64,000 bases of DNA from Annona cherimola (Eukaryota > Streptophyta > Magnoliopsida > Magnoliales > Annonaceae), in the NCBI GenBank assembly GCA_030490835.1, contig CM059975.1, forward strand, positions 50,459,174-50,523,173. The letters run 5' to 3'. The notes below the pieces were generated by a model that saw nothing but the letters and a program-made list of their open reading frames with translations, did not search any database and had not been told where the DNA came from. Position 1 is the first letter of the stretch, and each line of letters begins with the position of its first letter. A program made the position numbers and the translations under genes. Positions 48,792 to 59,817 of the stretch are shown here, piece after piece.

Positions 48792-49992
48792 ATACCTGAA
48801 ATTTAAGGAGAATCCCTCCCCTTTTTGCATCTGAATTTTTCTTTCTCTTCTTCTCTCTTCTTCTCCCCTTGGACATCCCATGTTGCTGCCCCTTTCTTTA
48901 TTTTTTTTTCTAAGTTTCCCTCTATCTAACCAAGATAAAAAAAAATGTCCCATGTTGTTATTTATATGCTCCTGATTTTTATCCCTTGAATGAAATCTCA
49001 TAAATACATTTTATAATTATATTTTTTGTGTTTAATTACTGACTAAATCTAAGCCATCCATTTCCCCTATTGTTGCCACATTTTGAGACATCCATGTGTC
49101 CCATTCTTAGCTACATTTATCATATATTTTGCATTTTTTGAAAAAATGAAAATCTACCTAAAATCCCATGTCAAACACGTCCAAGGGCTACCCATTAATT
49201 AATTTTCCACTTTTACCTTTAGTTGACTTATTCTTGCTTCAACTAATCCCATCTTGACATCTCAAAAGTGGGCTTCAAAAGCCAAAGTTGACTTTTGCTT
49301 CTCATTAATGGAATTTACCTTTAATACCCATAAGTCAAATGCTTTAAATCAATTTCATCATTAATTTTTATAACCATTCATAATACCACTTTCTAACGGA
49401 ATTAGGTTTAATCTAATCCATTCATCATTTAGAACATCTCAACTTACTTAGTCATAAAAATTTTCATCTCCAAATGATGAATATATACTAAGATATTAGC
49501 AAAATGAATTTAATTTATAAAATATCATATAACTTTAATCACTTTATGCCTTTTCATTCATAATTTTCATGATCCAAACCATTCATCATGTAGGGCATGC
49601 CAACTTAGGCTTTCCCTTAAAATTTCATGTCAATTCATCTTGTATATCACAAGATATCAATTTCTTAAATAATTCCTCAAAAATAAAATGGAAAATGGCA
49701 ATTAATGGCCATGCCACCTCATCTGATCTCTACACCATATTTTGTCTTTTAATGTCACCTCATCTTTTTATCCTTTTGTGTCCATTTTTCAAGATAAACA
49801 AAAGTGATTAAATTAATTACTTTTCTTAATTAGTTACCCTAATCCCATCCATCTAAATTAAAGGGCGCGAAATTTAATACCTCCCATACCAATGTGGGTT
49901 AACTTAAACCCTCCATCTCTTGGAATTTTCTAAATTTCTCTTGTACAAATTCCAAGTTCCTTCATTAGACTTAAAATAATTAGGGTTTCGTA
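48792..49992 (-). mobile_element. 5' fragment of a gypsy LTR
   Basis: On the minus strand it begins TACGAAACCC at 49992 and resembles 29030-29961, including the CTTCTC-rich leader and GGACATCCCATG block. It stops near 48792. The flank at 49993 is GTTAG in a family T copy. Confidence 0.6.
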
Positions 49993-51043
49993 GTTAGATT
50001 CCTAACTTCAAGTACTGTCTCCCCACAAAATTTCAAATTAAAATTCCATCACCACAAAATTGAGCATGCATTTTACTACCCAACTTTACTGATACCTTTT
50101 ATCCGTTCATAACATAAGTAGTGATAACATGTCAAGACATTCACACCACCAAACCAATCATCCAAACACATATCTTATTATCAAGTTATCATATTTATAT
50201 CATTTATTTGCTCAAAACATGTCTTATACGAAATCTGACCCGCCAACTCAACTCTTTAGTCATTTTGCCCCTTCAATGGTTCTCATTTGCTCAAATCACA
50301 TATATCACTTCTAATGCCTTCGAAATATTTTTCACACATTACACATACATCTAGCATCTTATTCGCGTTAGAAGCCACCATGTTCTATGTCATTTCTAAA
50401 ATTTCACGCTTTAAGTTCATTTCTTACTGAATTTTTACCATTAGCCCCAGATGACTCAGTTCTCAAAGTCATTATGTCAATTTCATTGTAAAGTATCATG
50501 AACACATTTCCATCATATCTCGATTCATTCTCATGCAAATCATGGCTCCCAGAGGACCATTTTTATTATTATAATTCTTTTGGGTTTAACTACACAACTA
50601 GACACATTTCTATCATTCATCCAAATCCACCATTCTAATCTCACCCAAATCCATCCATATCCATTCCAAATATGCTAGGCATCTCTCCCATGCCTAAATA
50701 TATTTCAAAATGAACTCTACACAATGCCTTTTCTTGGTCGAAATCCAAATGAGGGTCAAAATCTCAAATATTCATCATTGAATCAAATCAAAGTTTCTTA
50801 TACATCCTAAACAACCTAAGTAGCATGTGAGAATCATATTGAGCTTCCACCAAGCCATTTATCAAAATTCATCCTTTCAGTCCTCACCAACTAGGTTTTT
50901 TTTAACACATTAGCTATAAGTCGCACAATCTTTCCCATATCCAACTCATTAATTCATCAAAAGCTTATTGTCATGTGTGTTCTCAAACTATGTTATATAC
51001 ATCATCATCCATTTATCTAGTTGCTTATAACTAGGGCATTACA
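49993..51043 (-). mobile_element. Family T LTR-like repeat, copy 3 (truncated)
   Basis: Colinear with the copies at 14690 and 17690 from GATTCCTAACTTCAAGTACTG to the minus-strand start TGTAATGCCC at 51043. Shared flank continues to about 51215. The part upstream of GATTCC is missing because a gypsy LTR lies there. Confidence 0.5.
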
Positions 51044-51215
51044 TTTAGTTCCACGAAATATACTCATACATTCATTTCGGTTCCAAGTAAAAATTCCCCG
51101 TATGAATTTGGGTTAGTTCAATTCCAAGAGTCAGGCACCCGGAACCCACCTGTATTTCATATAAAATACATGTATTACACATGTGATATGCCTTGAATTT
51201 GGATTTTGAAGCTTT

Positions 51216-53088
51216 GAGACCCTTCCTCATTTTGCTTTCCCCTCAAATCCTTAGCCTCGTGCCTCTCCACTCTCTCCATGTGTTAACATTGGTTATCTTC
51301 TCCAATCATGCACCACTTATGGGTATTCAAGACTTCGAGCCTAGAAAGCTAGCACTCTTCTATCTTTTCTTCTAGACCCTTTACACATTTTCATCTTTCC
51401 TTTTCCCTCGAGACTTCAAACCCAGTGCTCACATGCCTCTCCTATCTTCTCCTCCATCTTCATCATTTGTAATCATTTTCTTTACCAACAATTGATCTCC
51501 TTTCCTCCATCACCCATTCTTGAAATTATTTTCATTTTTTTCATTCCCCCAAATCCCCAACGCTAGCATTTTTGAGCGCCATCATGTGCTCCCTTTAATT
51601 TGATTGTCTCCTTGTAAAATGATGATTGTCAATTGTCTTTTGTGGAGTTTCGGCTGTCATAGAGTAATGGGTATCATTTATCATAGAATTTTGGTTACTT
51701 CTTAACCAACCATTGTTTTTGTGGGTAAGTAAATTCATAGCTTTATTTTTTCTTTATGGTATCACCTAATTGATTTCGACTGTTTTGTGCATCTAAATTC
51801 CAATTCTAACATTTCCAAATTTTCGAACGTCTGTTATATTTTGAGTTTTATACTTGTTTGACATTAATATATCATATTTATGTCTTGAAAAGAGTTATGG
51901 CTCATGATTCTTTAGATGGATGGATGGATGGTTTTTTGGACAATATGATGTTTAGATAGATAGATAGATTAATGGTTGTCTAGATAAATTCATTATTTTT
52001 CTTTTGTTTGCTTTGTTAGCACAAATATATTTAAATGTTCTATATGAATTGTGAGAATTTTCTTGTGGACTATTATTGGTAATTTTAATTTCTAAGCATA
52101 AATTCTTGTGAATAACTTGTAATAAGAAATAGACTGAACTGGATGGTTTAACAAGTTAATATAGCTAATCGATCATAGCATTTTGGATTTTCTTTGCACT
52201 TGAACAGAGTTCAAAGAGAATATGCCTGTTAAAATTTTAGTGGCAGGTTCTCTCAGGAGAACCAATTTAGAACTAGAACTGAAATCAACCCGTCCTTATA
52301 AAATACGGTAGAGCAGAGATGTTTAAAAATGTGATAAAAATAGGATAGACCTTACTTGAACTTACACAACACAATTCGTACCCCAACTAGGTAAGTAAGG
52401 TATACCTTAGCCTGCCTAAAGCGCCCGTATCGGTAAGGGTTATCTCAACTCAAGTTGCGACTATGTTAATCCTAAGTTTGAGCCCCTTCGTACAGCAGAT
52501 TAATTATCGGAAACCATTTCTACGCTTTCCAAATCGTAGAAACAAAACAAATTTCCATCTGGATCTACAGAAAATAATTAAGATCCGAAGCTTATGGGTT
52601 TGTTGGACACGCATACAATTCACCGCACGCTTGTGCCTGTTACATAATTCTTTGGCTGTAGACTAAGGAAAGCATCTTAATGTACTTTCTTTTAGAAAAA
52701 AGAAATGAAATGAGAGAGGGAAAAAAATAATAATAAAGTTACCATCGTCTGTTCTTTTTCTTGTTATTTAGGCCAAGCATCTCTCCGTGTCCCCATTAGG
52801 CCTTTAGCAGTGATGTTATATGCTGGCGGGATTCCGCGGCAAAGAACATATATGGTTGCAAGCGTCGTCATAAATATTTGTCTTTCTTCGATCTCAAACT
52901 ATTTCCGCTCCAAGCGTAAGGATCGAGCTGGAATTGGAACGCTCTGCTCTCTAGACTTTGCGCTGGTAATGCCTTCTCTTCCCCATCGATTAATTGCTGA
53001 GACGTTACATGTCTAAATATTTATTGAGGCTTGATTATATACAATATATACACACACGGCTAATTTACAACATTCTTATTTTTAATTT
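51216..53088. other. Low-copy intergenic DNA, no firm gene
   Basis: After the shared flank ends, no retroelement signature is visible. Simple repeats (GGAT)n and (GATA)n lie at 51916-51970. A short less AT-rich patch at 52805-52985 contains a 67-codon frame that I do not accept as a gene. Confidence 0.4.
51916..51970. repeat. Tetranucleotide microsatellites
   Basis: GATG repeats near 51916-51932 and ATAG repeats near 51955-51967. Confidence 0.8.
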
Positions 53089-53347
53089 ATTTTTGATTTT
53101 CTTCGTAAACATTTTTTGATAAGTATATTTAATCTATACGCCAGATTTTGCCATTTCACGATACTTTATATATTTATTTTTAATTTTTGAAAATTATCAA
53201 TTTTAGGAGCATATAAGTCATATTTCACTCCTTTAAAGACTTGATTTTTTAAAATAAAAAAGAAATATGTAAAACTACTGTAAAATAACAAAACTTGGTA
53301 TGTAGATTAAATATATCCAGAAAAACATATTTATAGAAAAATAATAA
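53089..53347. repeat. Palindromic AT-rich MITE-like repeat, copy 1
   Basis: The left arm (TTTTGATTTTCTTCGTAAAC..AGTATATTTAATCTATA) is roughly the reverse complement of the right arm (TGTAGATTAAATATATCC..AAACATATTTATAG). The centre carries ATTTCACTCCTTTAAAGACTTGA. Target duplication not resolved. Confidence 0.7.
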
Positions 53348-54881
53348 ATAATAAATAAAATTAAAATTTAAAAATAAATATTATAAGCATATATACAATA
53401 TATTATATATAATCACGCTTGATATTTATTTGCTTCTGTTTCCATCGTATCTATAATTCCTCCTTCATATATTCGGCTTATGGATTTCATGCACATGCAA
53501 ATGTTACACATTTGCCGAGACTAACCATGAACTTATGCTCCCATGTGCACGCAAATGATGTGTGACCTCGTGAGAGCAAGAGTAGAGGTGAAACTCGAAC
53601 ACATAAAATTCGGTTTCACCTCAATCCTATTTTTAAAATACTAACTCTAATTCTAATCTGAATCATATTTGTAAAATTTAAATTCTAACCCTATTTTTTA
53701 AGATTAATTTTGGGTTGGAATTTAAGTTGATAAATTTATATTTTATTTAAGAGTGATAAATTTAGAATTTTATATGAATATATAATAATAATAAATCATG
53801 TAAGTAAACAGAATAATAAATAGTCAAACTACATAAGAATATAAAAAATATTTCTAGAAGAAAATGTAACATAAAAAAATAAATGAAGAAAATTAATGGA
53901 AGTGGAAGTCAATGATAGAAATATAAAATAAATACAAATGAAGATTAATATACTTTATTAATAATATAATTACAATATGTCAAACATATATTCAAATATA
54001 AATCTAAATAACGTAAAATGTAAAAAATATAAAGAAACATTGTCTAGATATTATATATAATATATTAAATGAAAATTAGGCTCGGATTATTCGGTTTTGG
54101 GTTCACTTGAACCCTAATTCTATCATGTTTACAAATTAGATTTCTAAGGTTCGAATTCTTTGGACTCAGGATATAAAAAAAAAGTTTTGAGACCATTAAC
54201 ATAGAGTTTGGGTTCAACCCTAACCAAGTTGCTCCCTAAAGGGGAGCAACAGGGATCCCGTCTAATGGAATATATATATAAAAAAAAAAATTAGATTTTT
54301 TATTCGAATCAGTGAGAGATGGAATAACTGCATGCAGGCCTTTTTTACAGACGAAAATATTGTTAAACAATAAATACTTTTACAGTGGCATGCCATTGAG
54401 GATATTTTACCCCATTTTGGAGCACCTGATAATTAATTCAAAATTCAGTTTCCGGGTTGCATTTAAAATTGTTTTGTCTGATTAAAAAACTAAGTTCGTC
54501 TGATTAAAAAACTCAGTTACATCTAAACCAAATATGTGTATTGGCTCCATTTGAGTAAAATAAATGTAATAAAACTGTTTGATTGTCCAATTAAAAAAAC
54601 GATTGTTTGATTGTATATCTATTTCAAAGTCGTTAATTGAACATCTCTACTACTGTATAAAATATTTTTCTATAAGAATAAATGATTCCGTAAATAATTA
54701 TGACATTCTAATAAATCTGTGAATAGATTTAAATGAATTTCATATTTTATGCATAGTTGTAGATATTATAAAGTACTTACAACCCGCTTAAGACTTCAGT
54801 TTAGATGATTTTAATACAAAGATGATACAAATGCATTTTAGAGCAAAATATATCATTCATTTATATTTTACAGTCAGTAAT
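53348..54881. other. AT-rich spacer, no gene recognised
   Basis: Contains GGTTT(C/G)-rich patches at 53590-53730 and 54065-54230 and a strong hairpin at 54228-54250. Confidence 0.4.
54228..54250. repeat. Perfect 9-bp hairpin followed by CTAA
   Basis: Stem GTTGCTCCC / GGGAGCAAC with loop TAAAG; CTAAT follows 11 nt later at 54262-54266. This resembles the 3' end of a Helitron (hairpin then CTRR, insertion before T). No matching 5' TC end upstream was identified. Confidence 0.35.
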
Positions 54882-55140
54882 ATTTTTTAATTTTTTTATT
54901 CTTAACATGTTTTACTGAGTAAATTTAATTTATATACCAATTTTTTTCATTTTATTTATGTATTTATTTTTAATATTTTAAAAATCATCAATTTCTGAGG
55001 CATTTAAGTCATTTTTCACTCTTAAAAAACTTGACTTTAAACAATAAAAAGTAAATATGTAAAAGTATTGTAAAATGGTAGAGTTTACTATATAAATAAA
55101 ACATACTTAGGAAAATATATTTATGGAGAAAAAATTTAAA
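54882..55140. repeat. Palindromic AT-rich MITE-like repeat, copy 2
   Basis: Same order of blocks as copy 1: ACTGAGTAAATTTAATTTATATACC, AAATCATCAATTT, ATTTTTCACTC, ACTTGACTTTAAA, TGTAAAATGG, AAACATACTTAGG. Confidence 0.7.
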
Positions 55141-55835
55141 AATATAATTAATTGTAAAAAATAATTGAGTAATATAATTTTTACCTTAATACATGATAAT
55201 GTATAATATTCAAGCTCCAATAAAATACGATAAGTTTTTATTTAATCACTACATTGAGCTAAAGTTAGAAGTGCGAATTGGGTTGGGTCACCCAACGATC
55301 TCGCCCCGACACGTGTCTTGAAACCTATGCTAATCGATCATCAAACTTATTTTCAGACAGACAAAAATACCGGAAGGGTATGTACCATACGAATTCATGG
55401 TACTGTCGCACCATAATTTTTTTTTTTTTTTTTTTTGATCGGCTGTACCACCAGAATTGAATGCGTATATTAGGGCTTTGTGTTCTATATAAGAAAACGT
55501 TTTGATAAAAGGACAATCCATAATCATGAAAGGACGTTCGTTTTATCGTGATTATTATATGAAATCCACTTCCACTCACACAAAACCTAAAATGGACTAA
55601 TTAAAACATTCATCCTGAATAGACGAATCATTCTAAAATAATGTATAATATTTTAATGCTTTTAAGACATCTAAACATTTTTCGTATTTTACACTTGCAA
55701 ATAAATTACTGATGGATTTTCTTATTGTAGATTAATAGGTAATTTACAAATATGCTAACATTGTTTAACTTTAATTGCAAATTATGAAGACTAATTACAT
55801 ATGCTAAACGGCATGCAACCGTTGGTACAATATTT
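55141..55835. other. AT-rich spacer with poly-T run
   Basis: Includes GTTGGGTCACCCAAC (perfect inverted repeat near 55280-55294) and a run of about 18 T near 55417-55434. No gene. Confidence 0.4.
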
Positions 55836-56062
55836 ATTTTTTTGATTTTTTGATAATTTTTTCATAAACATATTTTACTAAGCGTATTTAACTCATATAC
55901 CAAGTTTTGTCATTTTACAATATTATGATATATTTATTTTTAATTTTTAAAAATACTAATTTTAGAGATATAAAAATTAATTTTTTTAAAAAATTTTAAA
56001 GATTGATATATGCCTTAAATACACTCAGAAAATATGTATATGCAGGAAAATCAAAAAAATAT
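55836..56062. repeat. Palindromic AT-rich MITE-like repeat, copy 3
   Basis: Shares ACATATTTTACTAAGCGTATTTAACTC, ATACCAAGTTTTGTCATTTTACA and the closing AATACACTCAGAAAATATG with the other copies. It lies about 0.73 kb upstream of the NLR start codon. Confidence 0.65.
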
Positions 56063-56695
56063 TTTACCAAGGGATGCATGCGATTTATGGCATATAATCA
56101 GCCTTCGTTGCAAATATACCAACATAATTTTAAAAATTATAAAGAAATCTATGTAGTTTAACCATAATTGAAAATATACACATGTCGTTATAACGTCATT
56201 ATTACATGATCACAATGTGAGTATATTTGAATATATTTACAAAAATTGAGGGTTTGCCTTGGGGATAGATATACGTATTCTATTTAAGAATCCAGGATTC
56301 TTTAGAACACTCACGTAACTTATATATTTGCAAATATATCCACGTCAATGGTACAGTAATAGCATCACGAAGGCGTATGTATATTTGTCCATCAAATTAT
56401 GTGAAATGTATTTGTAATTTCTGAAACATGTTGTTATATTCAGTTATGACCAAACTACGTTGATATATTTGCAAGTTACCCTAGCTTATTCCAAAAACCT
56501 ACAGGAACACTTTTATGATCAAAGTTACTTTAATGTCTGGTATCGTGCAACGTACACGTGAGTGATTGGGTTTGGCGGCATGCAAATATATGGAATTGGG
56601 CAAGGGCAAGTGCAGACTGCCATTGATTAAATATTTTCAGGTTGTCTGGCTTGTTTTCATAGTACTTAAGATACGTAGATAGCTAGCTAGCTACA
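56063..56695. other. NLR upstream region
   Basis: Probably holds the NLR promoter. No convincing TATA box was singled out. GCTAGCTAGCTAG lies near 56681-56692. No upstream exon for a coiled-coil domain was recognised. Confidence 0.35.
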
Positions 56696-56785
56696 ATGTA
56701 TATTCCGATGCGAATGCTAATTTCTGGTTTCTATCATTCTTTATTTGGTCAGCGGATAGCTATTGGATCGATGCAGTATAACTAA
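56696..56785 (+). promoter_or_regulatory. Possible upstream ORF of 29 codons
   Basis: ATG at 56696 opens a frame that runs to TAA at 56783-56785, four bases before the NLR ATG at 56790. Three more in-frame ATGs lie inside it, the last (56771) encoding only MQYN. It is relevant only if the transcript starts upstream of 56696, which is not known. Confidence 0.3.
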
Positions 56786-56789
56786 TATA

Positions 56790-59747
56790 ATGGGCGCTGC
56801 TGCAAGTCGTCTTTTTTCACCTGCATCTGAGGTCATAAAATTTATACAATCAGATGAAAAACACAACACATATGCATATGTGGGGTGGCATGGGGTGGGG
56901 ATGTCAATGGCTGCAAAAGCAGTTGCCAAGGCTGCTGAAGAATACCGGGATCTTTTCGAAGTTGCTGTGCTGGTGATTGCGGGGGAAAAGTACTCATCTA
57001 ATATGGGGAAGTTGCAGAGGAGGATTGCGGTGCAGCTAGGATTAATCGATGATGAAAAGAGGAGGAATGATGATGATTATGATGATCAAAAGAGGATTGC
57101 AAGAATGATTAGCAGATCACTTGCGGGGCGCAACTTCCTTCTTATAATAGACAATCTAATGGAGGCACATGACTTGGGAATGATGGGTGTCCCTACTATA
57201 TCTCAATGGAGTTCATCTAAAATTATCATCACGACTCCCTACTTCCGAGTTATTCGTGCTATGGATATACGTGAAACTTGGCTACTCCTGACAACGTTGG
57301 AGAGTGAAAGCACAGCACCAAAAGATTTTGGAAGAATTCGTGACATAGACTTGGGTGGAGTTGATGACTTGTTGGCGCACTTTGACGACGAAGCTGGTGA
57401 TGTTGCGAAAACTTTGGACATTAGTACTGGTCGTGATCAGGTTTTCAACTTCTTCATCTATCTCTGTCTTTTTCAAAAGAGTAATGCTATTATGGGTGTG
57501 GATACCAAAGCGCTTATGAAATATTATGTAGGCGAAGGATTCTTCATTAATGCTACTAGTACTAGTAGTAGCCAGCTGGATGGAAATGGTGTAGATGATC
57601 TGGAGGGCGCATTCTGGCATGGTGAAGCTATATTGAGAGAAATGGTTACAAGGTATATGGTAAACGAGATATCATCATCAGATGCTGATGGTGATGGTAC
57701 AAAAATTTCAATGAATTCTCACCTGTGGAAAATACTAAATGATCAAGAAGAAGGGCGTCATTACCTGAAGGAAAAGCTCCATATTCAATTGGAAGCTTAT
57801 GCTGCTGGCAATTATATGTTAGAAGAAGAAGCAAGGTGGGTGTCGTTGTCGCACAACAAGATACAAACTAGTACGCTACCTCTCATTCCAAGCTTAAGCA
57901 GGCCACGACTATGGTGCGCGCAACAACTCACTACTCTGCTCCTCAATGACAATCTTGAATTGAAACAAATACCCGACACCCTGTTTTACCAAATTCCAAA
58001 CCTCAAAGTCCTCGATCTCTCTCGCACCTCCATTTCGTCCTTCCCACATTCCTTTTCATCTCTTATCCACCTTAGACTTTTAAGACTGCAGCAATGTACC
58101 AACCTCAGCATCCTCCCACCTTCTCTCAAACACCTAACACAACTCATCATACTAGACCTTCACGGCACCCCTCTAAGTCTATCTAACAGTATTCCGTCAG
58201 AAGCCCTAGAGCAAAAGCACTACCTTCGTTTCATCGATCTATCTCATACCAACATCGCCAATTCCCTCTTGCCATCACTACTCTCTTCTTTGTGCAAACT
58301 TAACCTGGAGAGGCTGCTGCTGGCAGGATGCAATACACTGGAAGGGTTGCCATTGCTGATATCAATGCCTTCTAGTCGTCATCATCAATTAATTAGGCGA
58401 CTCTCAGAGCTGGACATCTCAGGTTGCTGCGGAGATTTCAAAGATGTTGAAAATCTCTCCTTCCAGGACTTGCCCAAATTACGAGCTCTCAACCTCTCCC
58501 ACACCCCAATTTCTCGCCTCTCTATAATTAAGTGCACAAGCTTGGAGATATTGCGTTTGCAAGGCCTCACCAATCTCAAATCGCTCCATTGCTCCAGCAT
58601 TAAAATCAAGGAATTCCCGCATGAGATCTCAAAGCTGACGCGTCTGGAGCAGCTTCATCTCAGCGATGTGATGTGCCTCAGAAAAGTGGATTGGGAAAAA
58701 GTGCACTGGTTGCCTGAAAAATTGGAGTGGAACGAATGCGGTTGCTGCTCCTTGTTTGGACGCCCCGCTACAGCTGCTAATAATTTGCTGCTACATCTAC
58801 AAGAGGAATTAAGTGGTGGTGAAAACGCAGTAGGAGGAGGAGCTTTCATATCGGTAAGCAACGGTAAAATTTTCAAAGGCCTAAGCATTTCTTCTCAGCT
58901 TTGGGGTAACGCCTTTTCAAAGTTCCATTTCTACTTATCTCCTTGTTTGAAACAATTTGATGTGAAGAAGCAGAAGAAAACTAGGGGAGTTATGAGGGTT
59001 AATATGGACAAGAAGAAAAGAAAGGCAGTTGTAGTATATGCTGGTATCTATTCAAAAATGAATAATTTGCATCTTCCTGATCATGCATTATTAATGAGGA
59101 GGAGCGATTTCATTCGGTATTTGGAGATTGAAGGAACTGTTAGCGATCTCTTCCATGGGAGTGGAATTCACAGGAGGAGCCTAATGGAGACGGTGGTTAG
59201 AAAAGCAAAGGTGTTAAGGTTGCGTGAGAATGAAGGATCTATTAAGAGCTTGTCGGATTTAAAGATGGAAGAAATGGAACACCTGGAAGAATGCAGGGTG
59301 GAAAGATGTCATAACATGGAGCATCTCTTTTCACAAAGTTTGGATGATAACATACAGGGTCCATCCGAAAGGTTGTGGGTATCTGAGTTGACGAGCCTTA
59401 AAACTGTCTACGACGGAAGGGAAAATTTCCTCTCCCTCAAAAATTTGCATATCCACTGTTGCCCCAAACTGGAGATTCTGTTTTCTTGGGATCCCTTTTT
59501 GCCACAGTTGGAAACACTCTACATCAGATTTTGTGCTCGACTAAAGTCCATATTTGGAGGACACGGCATTGTTGATGGGGAAAGATTATTTCCGATACTC
59601 AATGTTCTCCATCTGTGGGAACTTCCAAAGCTAAAGCACATCTGCAAGGGGTCTCTCCTCTCTCTCGAACACCTCAGAGTCCGAGCTTGTCCATGCTTGC
59701 AACAACTCCCTGGCCTTGACCCAAAAAAGGTGAAGATCAAGATTTAA
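56790..59747 (+). CDS. NLR (NBS-LRR) immune receptor-like protein with degenerate NB-ARC, 985 aa
   Basis: Single uninterrupted frame. I start at 56790, the first ATG; the nine codons before it begin with TTG and follow a TAG at 56757. N-terminus MGAAASRLF fits the myristoylation consensus MGxxxS, as in RPS5-type NLRs. Only about 30 residues precede the P-loop position, so there is no full coiled coil, TIR or RPW8 domain. NB-ARC remnants: P-loop GWHGVGMS at 32-39 (normal GxGGxGKT/S; the lysine is Met), kinase-2 FLLIIDNL at 116-123, RNBS-B SSKIIITTP at 142-150, RNBS-D FFIYLCLFQ at 221-229. No GLPL is found between 150 and 219, and MHD is replaced by NSHL near 309-312. LRRs run from about 350 to 660, then a charged linker, then more LRR-like repeats to the end (HIHCCPKLEIL, YIRFCARLKSI), as in RPS2/At4g27190-like proteins. 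ATP switching looks impossible. It may be a membrane-bound helper, decoy or decaying paralogue. Confidence 0.92.
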   Translation: MGAAASRLFSPASEVIKFIQSDEKHNTYAYVGWHGVGMSMAAKAVAKAAEEYRDLFEVAVLVIAGEKYSSNMGKLQRRIAVQLGLIDDEKRRNDDDYDDQKRIARMISRSLAGRNFLLIIDNLMEAHDLGMMGVPTISQWSSSKIIITTPYFRVIRAMDIRETWLLLTTLESESTAPKDFGRIRDIDLGGVDDLLAHFDDEAGDVAKTLDISTGRDQVFNFFIYLCLFQKSNAIMGVDTKALMKYYVGEGFFINATSTSSSQLDGNGVDDLEGAFWHGEAILREMVTRYMVNEISSSDADGDGTKISMNSHLWKILNDQEEGRHYLKEKLHIQLEAYAAGNYMLEEEARWVSLSHNKIQTSTLPLIPSLSRPRLWCAQQLTTLLLNDNLELKQIPDTLFYQIPNLKVLDLSRTSISSFPHSFSSLIHLRLLRLQQCTNLSILPPSLKHLTQLIILDLHGTPLSLSNSIPSEALEQKHYLRFIDLSHTNIANSLLPSLLSSLCKLNLERLLLAGCNTLEGLPLLISMPSSRHHQLIRRLSELDISGCCGDFKDVENLSFQDLPKLRALNLSHTPISRLSIIKCTSLEILRLQGLTNLKSLHCSSIKIKEFPHEISKLTRLEQLHLSDVMCLRKVDWEKVHWLPEKLEWNECGCCSLFGRPATAANNLLLHLQEELSGGENAVGGGAFISVSNGKIFKGLSISSQLWGNAFSKFHFYLSPCLKQFDVKKQKKTRGVMRVNMDKKKRKAVVVYAGIYSKMNNLHLPDHALLMRRSDFIRYLEIEGTVSDLFHGSGIHRRSLMETVVRKAKVLRLRENEGSIKSLSDLKMEEMEHLEECRVERCHNMEHLFSQSLDDNIQGPSERLWVSELTSLKTVYDGRENFLSLKNLHIHCCPKLEILFSWDPFLPQLETLYIRFCARLKSIFGGHGIVDGERLFPILNVLHLWELPKLKHICKGSLLSLEHLRVRACPCLQQLPGLDPKKVKIKI

Positions 59748-59817
59748 GGTGAATCTGACTGGTGCACCAACCTCAAGTGGCCAAACCAAATTATATCCAA
59801 AATGGAAGCAGCCTGTA
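59748..59817 (+). other. NLR 3' flank
   Basis: Only about 70 bp separate the NLR stop from LTR-like sequence; no clear polyadenylation signal is seen here. TGTAGGGCCCGGCCC at 59814 could be an LTR start by chance. Confidence 0.4.

Noticed and set aside
52810..53016. 67-codon frame in a less AT-rich patch upstream of the NLR
   Set aside because: No recognisable motif, family or gene structure; length is within chance expectation. A donor-like GTAATG at 52967 alone is not enough.
56763..56789. Start of the NLR nine codons upstream
   Set aside because: That codon is TTG; the first ATG is at 56790 and gives a myristoylation consensus.
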